This document shows positions 18,140 to 26,823 of a DNA stretch of 64,000 nt, one piece after another (the first letter of the stretch is position 1; each line of letters opens with the position of its first letter). The stretch comes from Bradyrhizobium sp. LTSP849. Its GTDB lineage: Bacteria > Pseudomonadota > Alphaproteobacteria > Rhizobiales > Xanthobacteraceae. The notes under the pieces are model-generated. The model was not told the origin of the DNA. It did no database searches and saw nothing but the letters and a program-made list of their open reading frames with translations. Location of the stretch: the NCBI RefSeq assembly GCF_000938255.1, contig NZ_JYMR01000050.1:124001-188000 (forward strand), read 5' to 3'. Made by a program: the position numbers and the translations under genes.

Positions 18140-18890
18140 CGCCGGGTACAGCATTCCCTGATGTCGGCATCCGTCAGAACGGAGGCCTCAAAGCGCAGTT
18201 GTCGAGGGTACGGCGATTTTCAAGTCAAGAATTGATGGCTGTTCCCGGCACTTATTGGACCTCGCGCGATGTCCGACTTTAGTCCGGTATGCGCTCCAAG
18301 GCGGGCACCAGCCGACCATTTGAATCTGGTTGGCTCATGGCGCCGCTAAAATGGCCGGTTGATAGGTGATGTGAAAAGGACGCACATAGGGCTCGCACTG
18401 CCATTCTGACAACGAGAAATTCTGTAATGTTCTCAATGGGCAAAAAAACACCGAAAATGTCAGAACGGACGCTGAAAACTCTACAGTATTTCGAGACTTC
18501 CAAGCTGAATACGAGGGTTCGATTCCCTTCACCCGCTCCAATCTTTTCATGGACTTAGCGAGAGGGTCGGGTTTCATTCTGACAAATGGGCTGCTTTACA
18601 CGTTCTGATGCTCGCTTTTCGATCAACTGTTTCGCATGTCTCGTGATGCGCTGTCGTATTCTCCGCACCGACCGAGACCGACTGACGTGCGAGCTCATCA
18701 AGACCGAATATCTCGGTTTGGAGAAGAGGTACTGAACGCGCAGGCGGAAATCGGCGACGATGGCGTAGAAATAGGACAGGTCGAACACAAAGCTTGCGAA
18801 AATCTGCGCGGAGGAAGTAGTCAGACGATCAGTCGGCGGTAGCGTTCTGCGACGATGTACGTCCCTCCATCGCCAGCTATAAATAGGCCC
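18140..18890. other. Gene-free region containing an integration scar
   Basis: 750 bp without a credible gene. It contains the tRNA-Gly 3' fragment (18497-18540) and three copies of a decamer around it: CATTCTGACA at 18402-18411 and 18575-18584, and its inverted form at 18459-18468. A frame running antisense through the tRNA fragment is an artefact of the tRNA sequence. This is the most likely boundary of an inserted DNA block in this window. Confidence 0.6.
18497..18540 (+). pseudogene. 3'-half fragment of tRNA-Gly(UCC), attachment-site remnant
   Basis: The 44 bases start at the anticodon loop (CTTCCAA, anticodon TCC) and run through the anticodon-stem 3' strand, variable loop, T-arm (GAGGG-TTCGATT-CCCTT) and acceptor 3' strand to CCA. 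The bases upstream (CGAGA) cannot pair with the GCTGA stem strand and there is no D-arm or 5' acceptor strand, so it is not a working tRNA. Such 3' tRNA fragments are the duplicated core (attL/attR) left by tyrosine-integrase elements that insert into tRNA genes. Given the orientation, the complete tRNA-Gly would be expected to the left, outside the window. Confidence 0.8.
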
Positions 18891-20579
18891 TTAAGCTGCC
18901 CGCACAGTCGCTACGAAGTCACGGGTCTCGGCCTGCAGCGTGTCGGCCTGACTCGCAAGCTTGTCAGCCTCGCCGAGGAGATCCGACGCCGCCCGTCCGG
19001 TCCCTTCGACCGCCGTGCTGACGCCATTGATATTTTCAGAGACGTGCTTGGCAGAATCGGCGGCTTCCTGGACGTTGCGAGTGATCTCCTTCGTGGCGGC
19101 CGCTTGCTCCTCCATTGCCGATGCGATCGTCGTGGAGATCTCGTTGACCTCGACGATGGTAGCCGAAATGCGCTGGATCGCATTTACGGCTTCCGCTGTC
19201 TCGGCCTGAATGGCCTCGATCTGCGCGCGAATGTCGTCGGTCGCGTTTGAGGTCTGCGTGGCCAGCGATTTGACCTCCGATGCGACCACCGCAAACCCGC
19301 GGCCGGCGTCCCCGGCGCGCGCAGCCTCGATGGTCGCGTTCAGCGCCAGAAGATTGGTCTGACTGGCGATCTGGGTGATGAAGGCGACCACTTCGCCGAT
19401 CTTCTGTGCCGCGCCGGCAAGGCTGGACACGCTGGCATTGGTCTTGTCGCTCTCCTCTTTGGCCTTGCGGGCCACCACGGAGGCTTGCGTCACCTGTCGG
19501 CCAATTTCGAAGATCGACGCCGCCAGCTCTTCGGAGGCGGCGGCAACGGTCTGGACATTGACGTTGGATTCCTCGGCGCCGGCAGCTACAGCGCTGGTGC
19601 GCTGCTGGGTTCCTTCGGCATTGACCGACATCGCCTTAGCGGTGTTTTGCATCGCTGCTGCGGCGTCCGATACCGCACCAACGATGCTGCCGATTCGAGC
19701 TTCGAATCCGTCCGCCATTTCCCGCAGAGCTTGCTTCTTCTGCCATTCGGCGCGATCGGCGATCTCCGCTTGCTCGGCCTGAAGATCTTGCATCGCGACG
19801 GCGTTGCTCTTGAAGACTTGCACCGCTTTCGCCATGTCGCCGATCTCGTCCCTACGGTCGGCTTCGCTGATGTCGACCGAATGATCGCCACCGACCAGGC
19901 GCGCCATTTTATCCCTCAGACTTATCAGTGATCGGCTGATGTTTCGGTTCAGAAAAAGGATCGCGCCGCCCGAGATCAGGAGAAGAACGAGGCCGAATCC
20001 CGCCAATCGGAACAGAGCAGCGTGGTAATCTGCATCGATGTCATCCACCCAGACACCGGTCGCGATGATCAAATTCCAAGGAGCAAACTTCTTGATGAAG
20101 GTCAACTTCGGCAGTGCTTCGGTGCCGCCGGGCTTAGGATAATCATACAGCGACATTCCCTCATCGCGATTTCGTACGACATCGATGAGATCATCGAGAA
20201 TATATCTTCCATTGGGCATCTTTGTTCCATGGGTACCGTCGACCTTAGGCACCGCCGCGTTCATCAACCAGAGGCCGTCAAGACCGCCAACGGTGATATA
20301 GCTGCGATGATCATCGTACCACATGGCTCGAGTGTCGCTCTTGAAACGGTCAATTGCCACTTCTCGCGTTAGCTTTCCAGCTTTGACTTCTCCATCGAGA
20401 TACCGGGCCAGTTCCGAAGCAACCTCGACGACCGCACGCAGTTTAGCGATGCGGTCCTGCATCATTCGCTGATGGAGGATGGAAGTCGAAGCACCGATGG
20501 CGGCGGCCAGAGATCCCGCTGTCAGGAGCAGGACTAACAGCAACTTCGTCCGTATTCTGATCATGTTGATGATGTTCAT
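18891..20579 (-). CDS. Methyl-accepting chemotaxis protein with single Cache-type sensor
   Basis: 562 residues from the ATG at 20579 (MNIINMIRIRTKLL); a TTG three codons earlier is less likely. Membrane segment 1 at about 12-32, a periplasmic sCache_2-like domain (about 38-180, with MWYDDHRSYITVGGLDGLWLMN and PNGRYILDDLIDVVR), membrane segment 2 at about 190-212, HAMP, then the signalling domain with LLALNATIEAARAGDAGRGFAVVASEVK. sCache_2 receptors commonly detect small carboxylic acids. Its C-terminus VATVRAA resembles the ITVRAA end of the receptor at 14653. It is transcribed opposite to the two other receptors, on the far side of the tRNA fragment. Confidence 0.95.
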   Translation of the reverse strand: MNIINMIRIRTKLLLVLLLTAGSLAAAIGASTSILHQRMMQDRIAKLRAVVEVASELARYLDGEVKAGKLTREVAIDRFKSDTRAMWYDDHRSYITVGGLDGLWLMNAAVPKVDGTHGTKMPNGRYILDDLIDVVRNRDEGMSLYDYPKPGGTEALPKLTFIKKFAPWNLIIATGVWVDDIDADYHAALFRLAGFGLVLLLISGGAILFLNRNISRSLISLRDKMARLVGGDHSVDISEADRRDEIGDMAKAVQVFKSNAVAMQDLQAEQAEIADRAEWQKKQALREMADGFEARIGSIVGAVSDAAAAMQNTAKAMSVNAEGTQQRTSAVAAGAEESNVNVQTVAAASEELAASIFEIGRQVTQASVVARKAKEESDKTNASVSSLAGAAQKIGEVVAFITQIASQTNLLALNATIEAARAGDAGRGFAVVASEVKSLATQTSNATDDIRAQIEAIQAETAEAVNAIQRISATIVEVNEISTTIASAMEEQAAATKEITRNVQEAADSAKHVSENINGVSTAVEGTGRAASDLLGEADKLASQADTLQAETRDFVATVRAA

Positions 20580-20829
20580 GAAACCCAAATGCCTTACGGT
20601 GAGTTTTCGCCAGCCAATCTCCGACGTTTTGCTAAAAGTCTCGTTAAGTTCATAAAAGACAAAACAGATGCTTTATTTGCGATGCGAATGTATCTCGAGG
20701 GGGAAATAGAAGAATTTCACTCACAGATCCGTCCAAATAGAGGAGATCCCTATCAAACAATGGGTTCTGAATTCGCATAGCAAATAATTAGACCGTCCCT
20801 GGCCGTGACAATTATGGTGCCTCAGTGAA

Positions 20830-21774
20830 ATGATGGATTGGGATCTCTATCGAATTTTCCTGGCAGTCGCGGATGCCGGAAGCTTGTTGACCGCCAGCAA
20901 GCGTCTCAAGCTGAGCGCCCAGACGGTGAGCCGACGCGTTGCGGAGCTTGAGGATGGCCTCGGCCTTAAATTGCTGGCACGCAGCCGCGTTGGTCATTCA
21001 CTCACACCTGCGGGCGAGCAATTACGCGCGCGCATCGAAAGCATGGGGGACATCGCGAACAAGGTCGAGACGGCAATGGCCGAGGCCAAGCATACGCCGG
21101 CAGGTGTGGTCCGCATCTCGATAAATGAGGTTTTGTCCGGCCCGTGGTTGCTTGGGCACCTCACCTCCTTCTACGAGGAGTTTCCCAGCCTGAATCTTGA
21201 AATTCGCGTTAGCGGCTGGCCCGCAAGCGTGCGCCGCCGGGAAGCCGATATCGTTCTGCGGTTGTTTGGGCCGGGTGAAGAAAACCTGGTCGGCCGTCGC
21301 ATCGGCCGGGTCGGCGTGGCAATTTACTGCGCGCGATCCTATGCGCGTGACCATGGCCTTCCGGCATCCCGCGCAGAATGGGAGAGGCATAGCTCTATAG
21401 GCATGATCGCCGATATCCCGCTAATGAGCTGGTTCAACAGCGTCGCAGGGACGTCTCGGCGGGTACTTCAATGCTCGTCCCACACCGACGTTGTCGCTGC
21501 CGCCAAGGCCGGCCTGGGACTCGCGCCCTTGCTCTGCATCACCGCGGATCAAGAGCCGAATCTGGTGCGCATACTTCCCGTCAAATTGCATCGCGCTGCG
21601 GATCTGTGGCTGTTGTCGCATCCTGATCTTGCCGATGCGCCTCAGGTCCGCGCCGTTCTGAATTTTATCGCAAATTGCGCGAGACGCGATGCCGCCATTC
21701 TTCTCGGTCATGATCCAACTCTGGAGTTACGAGATTCCAGATCTGGTAAACACGGCGCCGTGAGGAAACGCTAG
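20830..21774 (+). CDS. LysR-family transcriptional regulator
   Basis: 314 residues. N-terminal LysR helix-turn-helix (about 4-62: FLAVADAGSLLTASKRLKLSAQTVSRRVAELE), then a substrate-binding-like effector domain (about 90-300). Two ATGs in tandem begin the frame. It is followed after 30 bp by the first nitronate-monooxygenase-like gene in the same direction, unlike the usual divergent LysR arrangement, so it may be the first gene of that operon. The 240 bp upstream contain an isolated CAAATA (20781-20786) that matches half of the 15-bp palindrome found further right. Confidence 0.93.
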   Translation: MMDWDLYRIFLAVADAGSLLTASKRLKLSAQTVSRRVAELEDGLGLKLLARSRVGHSLTPAGEQLRARIESMGDIANKVETAMAEAKHTPAGVVRISINEVLSGPWLLGHLTSFYEEFPSLNLEIRVSGWPASVRRREADIVLRLFGPGEENLVGRRIGRVGVAIYCARSYARDHGLPASRAEWERHSSIGMIADIPLMSWFNSVAGTSRRVLQCSSHTDVVAAAKAGLGLAPLLCITADQEPNLVRILPVKLHRAADLWLLSHPDLADAPQVRAVLNFIANCARRDAAILLGHDPTLELRDSRSGKHGAVRKR

Positions 21775-21804
21775 GGTCAGCTCCTTGATGCAAAGGAACT
21801 CCCG

Positions 21805-22800
21805 ATGTCTCTTCCCGAGCTTCTCCATGGTCGGCTGTCGCTTCCCGTTGTTGCTTCGCCGCTGTTCATCGTGTCCGGCCCCGAACTGGTGGCCGCACAA
21901 TGCAAAGCGGGAATCGTGGGATCATTCCCGGCCTTGAATGCGAGGCCTGCCGAAATGCTCGACGACTGGCTGGTTCGGATCAAGGAAGAGGTTACAGAAT
22001 ACGCCCTCCAAAACCCACTTCTGCCGGTCGCGCCGTTCGCGGTAAACCAGATTTGCCATCCCTCCAATGATCGCCTGGAAGTGGACATGGCGGTCTGTGT
22101 GCGGCATCGCGTCCCGATCGTCATCACGAGCCTTCAACTGCCGCAGTGGATCGTCGATGCCACGCATTCCTATGGCGGGCTGGTGTTTCACGACGTCACC
22201 AACATCCAGCACGCCCGTCGGGCAGCGGCGATGGGCGTCGATGGTCTCATCCTGGTCTGTGCCGGGGCGGGCGGCCATGCCGGCACCCATTCGCCTTTCG
22301 CGCTGTTGCGAGAAATTCGCCAGTGGTTCGACAAGACCGTTCTTCTGTCGGGCGCAATTTCCGATGGTCACGGCATCGCGTCGGCGCAAATGCTGGGTGC
22401 GGACATGGCCTATATCGGAACGCGATTCATCGCCACCGAAGAAGCGAATGCAACGTCCGTCCATAAGCAGATGTTGATCGATCATGCAGCGAGCGACATC
22501 GTCTACACCAATCTGATTACCGGCGTTCATGGCAACTATCTGGGGCCCTCGCTGGTCGCCGCCGGGCTCGATCCGGCCAATCTGCCTCAGTCCGACAAAT
22601 CGAAGATGAATTTCGGCTCGGGCGGCAACACCAAAGCGAAAGCCTGGAAGGATATCTGGAGCGCGGGGCAGGGCATCGGCGGCATCAAGGATGCCCCGGC
22701 GGTGGCGCGGGTCGTTGCGACCATGCGGGAGGATTACGACAAGGCGGTCGCGAGTTTCGGTCACAAGTATCCCGCGCCCGCGCCGAACGTTCGGGCATGA
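21805..22800 (+). CDS. Nitronate monooxygenase family protein (catalytic His present)
   Basis: 331 residues, FMN-binding TIM barrel of the nitronate monooxygenase / 2-nitropropane dioxygenase family. Landmarks: VASPLFIVSGPELVAA near the N-terminus, GGLVFHDVTN, the active-site GAGGHAGTHS with His158, the phosphate-binding GAISDGHGIASAQMLGADMAYIGTRF, and VHGNYLGPSL. The family oxidises nitronates such as propionate-3-nitronate with O2, but many members act in other catabolic routes. It overlaps the next, paralogous gene by ATGA. The operon context (acyl-CoA ligase, binding protein) suggests degradation of a carboxylic acid rather than simple detoxification. Confidence 0.9.
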   Translation: MSLPELLHGRLSLPVVASPLFIVSGPELVAAQCKAGIVGSFPALNARPAEMLDDWLVRIKEEVTEYALQNPLLPVAPFAVNQICHPSNDRLEVDMAVCVRHRVPIVITSLQLPQWIVDATHSYGGLVFHDVTNIQHARRAAAMGVDGLILVCAGAGGHAGTHSPFALLREIRQWFDKTVLLSGAISDGHGIASAQMLGADMAYIGTRFIATEEANATSVHKQMLIDHAASDIVYTNLITGVHGNYLGPSLVAAGLDPANLPQSDKSKMNFGSGGNTKAKAWKDIWSAGQGIGGIKDAPAVARVVATMREDYDKAVASFGHKYPAPAPNVRA

Positions 22801-23798
22801 TGACTTCATTTTCCGATATCAAACCCCGGCTGAAGATACCTCTGATCTCAGCGCCGATGTATCGTGTGTCAGGTCTGGACCTCGTCATTGCGGCTTGCCG
22901 TGCCGGTGTAGTCGGCTCGTTTCCCAGCACAAACTGTCGAACGCCTCACGAGTTCGACCAATGGATCCGCATCATAAAGTCGGCACTGCGGCCGCAGGAT
23001 GCGCCGTTCTGCCCCAATCTGATCATTCGCCGAGAGTCGCTGTGGGCTGATGTTGCTGCCGTGGTGCGTCATCGGTGCGAGATGGTGATCACAAGCGTGG
23101 GGGCCCCCGACGCGGTAGTCGGGCCGCTACATGAAGCCGGATGCCTGTTATTTGCGGATGTTGCGTCGGTCCGCCACGCGAGAAAGGCCATCGCCGCCGG
23201 CGTCGATGGCCTGGTCCTGTTCTCCGCGGACAGGGGCCGGCAGACCGGCTGGGCCAACGGCGTTGCCTTTGTTAGCGCCGTGCGATCGTTCTACGACGGG
23301 CCCATCGTGCTGGCCGGAGGGATTCCGGACGGAAGCGCGGTATTTGCCGCTGAGGTATTGGGTTGCGACCTTTGCTATATGGGAACGAAGTTCATTGCGA
23401 CGATAGAGAGCATGGCGTCGGAGGAATATAAGGCCATGCTCGTATCCTCGCTGCTCGACGACGTTTTGTTGTCGAAAGCGCTTACCGGCCTTGAGACCAA
23501 TACACTTATCCCATCAATTGTTGCGGCCGGTCTCGACAATAAAAATCTACCCACTGACATAAATGAGCGCGCCAACGAGCTTTACGGCCGCAACGCGACG
23601 TCCGGTGTCAAGCGCGGGCACGACGCCTGTAGCGCAGGACATTCGGTTTCGGGCGTTAGCTCAATCCCGACCGTACACGAATTGATCGGGCAGACATTCG
23701 AGGAATATGCCGCCGCGCGACAGGCAACCCGCCGCCTTCCTGAGAAAGGTCGTCCGGTGTCGTCGTCCCGAACACACTTCAATCAGGACGAGCTCTGA
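22797..23798 (+). CDS. Nitronate monooxygenase-like protein lacking the catalytic His
   Basis: 333 residues, a paralogue of the preceding gene with the same barrel (SAPMYRVSGLDLVIAACRAGVVGSFPS, GGIPDGSAVFAAEVLGCDLCYMGTKF). The active-site loop reads SADRGRQTGWANG, and alignment to the GAGGHAGTHS loop of its partner places Gln149 where the catalytic His should be. The GHAG signature is otherwise lost too. It starts inside the stop of the partner gene, so the two are made together. It may be a non-catalytic partner in a heteromer or an enzyme with different chemistry. Confidence 0.87.
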   Translation: MMTSFSDIKPRLKIPLISAPMYRVSGLDLVIAACRAGVVGSFPSTNCRTPHEFDQWIRIIKSALRPQDAPFCPNLIIRRESLWADVAAVVRHRCEMVITSVGAPDAVVGPLHEAGCLLFADVASVRHARKAIAAGVDGLVLFSADRGRQTGWANGVAFVSAVRSFYDGPIVLAGGIPDGSAVFAAEVLGCDLCYMGTKFIATIESMASEEYKAMLVSSLLDDVLLSKALTGLETNTLIPSIVAAGLDNKNLPTDINERANELYGRNATSGVKRGHDACSAGHSVSGVSSIPTVHELIGQTFEEYAAARQATRRLPEKGRPVSSSRTHFNQDEL

Positions 23799-23799
23799 C

Positions 23800-25353
23800 A
23801 TGTCGATTCAAGCATTACCCACAATTTTTTCACTGACAGCGCGCGCGCTCACATTTTGCGGCGATCACATGGCTTTCAAGACCCGGACCGTACAATGGAC
23901 CGGGACGGCGACGCTGGATTTCATCTCGCGCGCACAGCGGGTACTCGCGGGAAATGGAATAAAGACCGGCAGCAAGGTCGCACTGCTGACCGCCAATCGC
24001 GTCGATTCGTGGTGTTTTGGTGTCGCAGCGCAGGGACTTGGCGCTGCGGTCACATCGCTTCATTCAATGGGTTCCACCGACGCTCATCGCTTTCAGCTCG
24101 AGGATGCGGAAGTCTCGGTACTCATCCTCGACAGCACCAATTATCTCGCGCGGGGCGTAGAACTAGCGGAGTTGCTGCCTGGCATCATCATCCTCACGCT
24201 CGGCGAGGCGCCATACGGAAAGAACGCGCTCAAACTGGTCGAGAGCGCCGGCACTGCGCGGCTCGGAGACATTTCCTCACCGCAGGATATCGGAATGCTC
24301 AGCTACACGGGCGGCACGACCGGGCGGCCAAAGGGTGTCGCGCGCTCAAACGCCGGTTCGGTCGCGGTGACGCTCAGTGTGCTGGCAGAGTTCGAGCTGC
24401 CGCATAGGCCGCGCTATCTTGCAATTGCACCGATCAGCCATGTGAGCGGCACCAACGTGGTGCCGACGCTTTTGCGTGGTGGCACCGTCCATCTGCTCGA
24501 ACGGTTCGACCCCGATGTATTGTTATCGACGATCGCGCGCGAGAAAATTAATTTCACGCTGATGGTTCCGACAATGATCTACGGTCTTCTCGATCATCCC
24601 ACGCTTGAAAAACACGACGTGTCTTCGCTGGAACTGCTTCTCTATGGCGCCGCGGCGATGTCGCCGGGCCGCCTGCTGGAAGGCATAGAACGAATCGGGC
24701 CGATTTTCTCCCAGTTGTATGGCCAGACCGAATGTTATCCGATTGCCGTGCTGCGCAAGGGCGATCACGATCGGGCGCGGCCAAAATTGTTCGAGGCGTG
24801 TGGCTTCCCGACCGCGGCCTGTTCGATCCGGCTGCTTGACGACAACAACCAAGATGTTCCTCCCGGCGAGCCGGGTGAAATTTGCGTGCGCAGCCCGATG
24901 GTCATGAGTCACTACTGGCGTCAGCCGGAGCAGACCGAGTTGGCGCTCGCGGGTGGCTGGCTGCATACCGGCGACATCGCGCGTGCCGATGCTGAGGGCC
25001 GTCTCTATATCGTTGACCGCAAGAAGGACATGATCGTTTCGGGCGGCTTCAACATCTACCCACGCGAAGTCGAGGATGTCTTGGCCAGCCATCCGGGTGT
25101 CAGCATGGCTACCGTGATAGGCGTGCCTGATAAAAAATGGGGCGAAAGTGTTTTCGCGCTCATTGTCCGCAAGCCGGACAGCGACGTTAGCGAAGCCGAA
25201 CTCGTCGCGCTCGTCAAAGAGCGCAAGGGAAGTTTGCACGCGCCGAAAGAAGTGTCCTTTGTCGCGCAACTTCCCATGACGGCCGTGGGCAAGATCGACA
25301 AGAAGGCGATACGGGCGTCGTTCTGGTCCGCGCACGGTCGCATGGTCGGATGA
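23800..25353 (+). CDS. AMP-forming acyl-CoA synthetase / ligase
   Basis: 517 residues from the ATG at 23800, one base after the stop of the preceding gene (AGGACGAG upstream). ANL-superfamily motifs: P-loop YTGGTTGRPKG (169-179), YGQTE near the acyl-adenylate site, HTGD, the hinge DRKKDMIVSGGFNIYP, and the C-terminal adenylation Lys in TAVGKIDKK. The enzyme activates a carboxylic acid to its CoA thioester using ATP. The substrate is unknown; medium-chain, benzoate-like and other acids all fit this subgroup. It is in an operon with two nitronate-monooxygenase-like proteins and a binding protein. Confidence 0.93.
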   Translation: MSIQALPTIFSLTARALTFCGDHMAFKTRTVQWTGTATLDFISRAQRVLAGNGIKTGSKVALLTANRVDSWCFGVAAQGLGAAVTSLHSMGSTDAHRFQLEDAEVSVLILDSTNYLARGVELAELLPGIIILTLGEAPYGKNALKLVESAGTARLGDISSPQDIGMLSYTGGTTGRPKGVARSNAGSVAVTLSVLAEFELPHRPRYLAIAPISHVSGTNVVPTLLRGGTVHLLERFDPDVLLSTIAREKINFTLMVPTMIYGLLDHPTLEKHDVSSLELLLYGAAAMSPGRLLEGIERIGPIFSQLYGQTECYPIAVLRKGDHDRARPKLFEACGFPTAACSIRLLDDNNQDVPPGEPGEICVRSPMVMSHYWRQPEQTELALAGGWLHTGDIARADAEGRLYIVDRKKDMIVSGGFNIYPREVEDVLASHPGVSMATVIGVPDKKWGESVFALIVRKPDSDVSEAELVALVKERKGSLHAPKEVSFVAQLPMTAVGKIDKKAIRASFWSAHGRMVG

Positions 25354-25400
25354 CCCAGCACGCCTGCCACGTCAATGAAAAGAGACTGAAGGGATGAAGC

Positions 25401-26615
25401 ATGAGACTTCGAGTGAAGATGGCGTCGCTTTTCGCAGCCATTTTGGTGGCACCGGCTGCATATGCGCAATCACCTGGTGTGACGCCGCAGCAGATCACGC
25501 TCGGGACCATCCTTCCCTTTAGTGGACCTGCGTCATCTTACAGTGTCAGCGGACAGGCCTCGATCGCCTATTTTGACAAGATCAATGCTGAGGGGGGCAT
25601 TAACGGCCGCAAGATCAAGGTCATCTCGTATGATGACGCCTACAGTCCTTCGAAGACGGTAGAACAAGCCCGTAAGCTCATCGAGAGCGATGAGGTTTTG
25701 CTGCTGTACGGCACTTTCGGTACGCCCACCAATGTCGCGATCATGCGTTACATGAATGCCAAGAAGGTGCCGTTGCTTTTCGTCGTCAGCGGAGGGACGA
25801 TCTTCGGCGACTATCGCAAGAGCCCCTGGACGATGGGCTTTCGGCCGAGCTATCAGAGCGAAGGGCAGATTTACGCGAAATATATTCTGAAAACGAAGCC
25901 CGACGCCAAAGTCGCGGTACTCTATCAGAACGACGATTTCGGAAAGGATCATCTCACGGGTCTCAAGGCCGGCCTCGAAGATAGGGCTTCCAGAATGATC
26001 GTCGCAGAGGCGCCCTACGAGACGGCCGAGCCAACGATCGACTCCCAGATCGTTAGACTAAAAGCATCAGGTGCCGATGTTTTCATCTTGTTCTCTTCGA
26101 ATAAGTTCAGTGCGCAAGCTCTGCGTAAATCCGCCGAAATCGGCTGGGATGCCTTGAGGATCCTCGCTGGCGCGTCCTCGTCAGTGGGCGCTGTCATGAA
26201 GACCGCCGGATTCAGCAATGTTCAAGGCGTGGTTTCCGCGACGACGCAAAAGGATCCCGATGATCCGCAGTGGAGCGACGATGCCGGCGTCAAGCGCTGG
26301 CGCGAATTCATGGATAAATATTATCCGTCGGGTGATCGGCACGATCTGACTGTTGTGAGCGGATACAGTACCGCGCAGATACTCACCGGCATCTTAGGCG
26401 AATTAGGCCGAGATATCACGCGTGAACGCGTAATGGATGTCGCCTCAAATCTCCAGATCAACCAGCTCGACATGCTGTTGCCCGGCATCCAGCTGAAGAC
26501 GTCTCCAACCGACCACTATCCGATCGAGCAGATGCAGCTTGTCAAATTTTCAGGCGAACACTGGGCGCTCTTTGGTGACATCATCGATGCAGGTAAAATC
26601 GCTATCGCTGATTAG
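25401..26615 (+). CDS. Branched-chain-amino-acid-type periplasmic binding protein (family 6, orphan)
   Basis: 404 residues. The signal peptide is MRLRVKMASLFAAILVAPAAYA, then QSPGVTPQQITLGTILPFSGPA, the usual start of LivK/Peripla_BP_6 receptors. AEGGINGRKIKVISYDDAYSP and VLYQNDDFGKD are family landmarks. Such receptors for aromatic acids normally travel with LivHMGF permease and ATPase genes; none are present here. A related protein lies at 46083-47333. Good ribosome-binding AGGGATGAAGC precedes the ATG, 47 bp after the ligase gene. Confidence 0.93.
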   Translation: MRLRVKMASLFAAILVAPAAYAQSPGVTPQQITLGTILPFSGPASSYSVSGQASIAYFDKINAEGGINGRKIKVISYDDAYSPSKTVEQARKLIESDEVLLLYGTFGTPTNVAIMRYMNAKKVPLLFVVSGGTIFGDYRKSPWTMGFRPSYQSEGQIYAKYILKTKPDAKVAVLYQNDDFGKDHLTGLKAGLEDRASRMIVAEAPYETAEPTIDSQIVRLKASGADVFILFSSNKFSAQALRKSAEIGWDALRILAGASSSVGAVMKTAGFSNVQGVVSATTQKDPDDPQWSDDAGVKRWREFMDKYYPSGDRHDLTVVSGYSTAQILTGILGELGRDITRERVMDVASNLQINQLDMLLPGIQLKTSPTDHYPIEQMQLVKFSGEHWALFGDIIDAGKIAIAD

Positions 26616-26783
26616 AAATCCGTCGGGGCTCTCGAAAGTTAGAGTGTGAATAGCGACACCCGACCGAAAAGATACCGAACGTCATGCCAACGAAACCGGG
26701 CGTGATCACTGCCGAACGGCAGGCCGAGCGTTCCGCATAGCGGCAGACGGCGATTGACAGCGCTCGCCCATTAATCCATTTTG

Positions 26784-26798
26784 CGAATAATTAATTCG
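26784..26798. promoter_or_regulatory. 15-bp palindrome CGAATAATTAATTCG (CRAATA-N3-TATTYG family)
   Basis: Site 1 of the recurring palindrome. It lies 25 bp before the ATG of the AAHS transporter gene, in an AT-rich stretch, and fits an operator over the promoter of the transporter / acyl-CoA dehydrogenase / CoA-transferase genes. Confidence 0.65.
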
Positions 26799-26823
26799 AA
26801 AATTGATGTCCAGGGAAATATCT

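Noticed and set aside
18497..18540. Functional tRNA-Gly gene
   Set aside because: The 5' acceptor strand, D-arm and 5' anticodon-stem strand are missing and the upstream bases cannot form them.
18335..18577. Minus-strand frame containing ERVKGIEPSYSAWK
   Set aside because: This peptide is what the antisense of a tRNA-Gly 3' end encodes; it is a frequent false gene call at tRNA fragments.
20589..20780. 63-codon plus-strand frame upstream of the LysR gene
   Set aside because: No recognisable domain, overlaps the promoter area of the divergent chemoreceptor gene, and has no good ribosome-binding site.
20781..20795. Additional palindrome copy before the LysR gene
   Set aside because: Only the left arm CAAATA matches; the right arm AGACCG does not.
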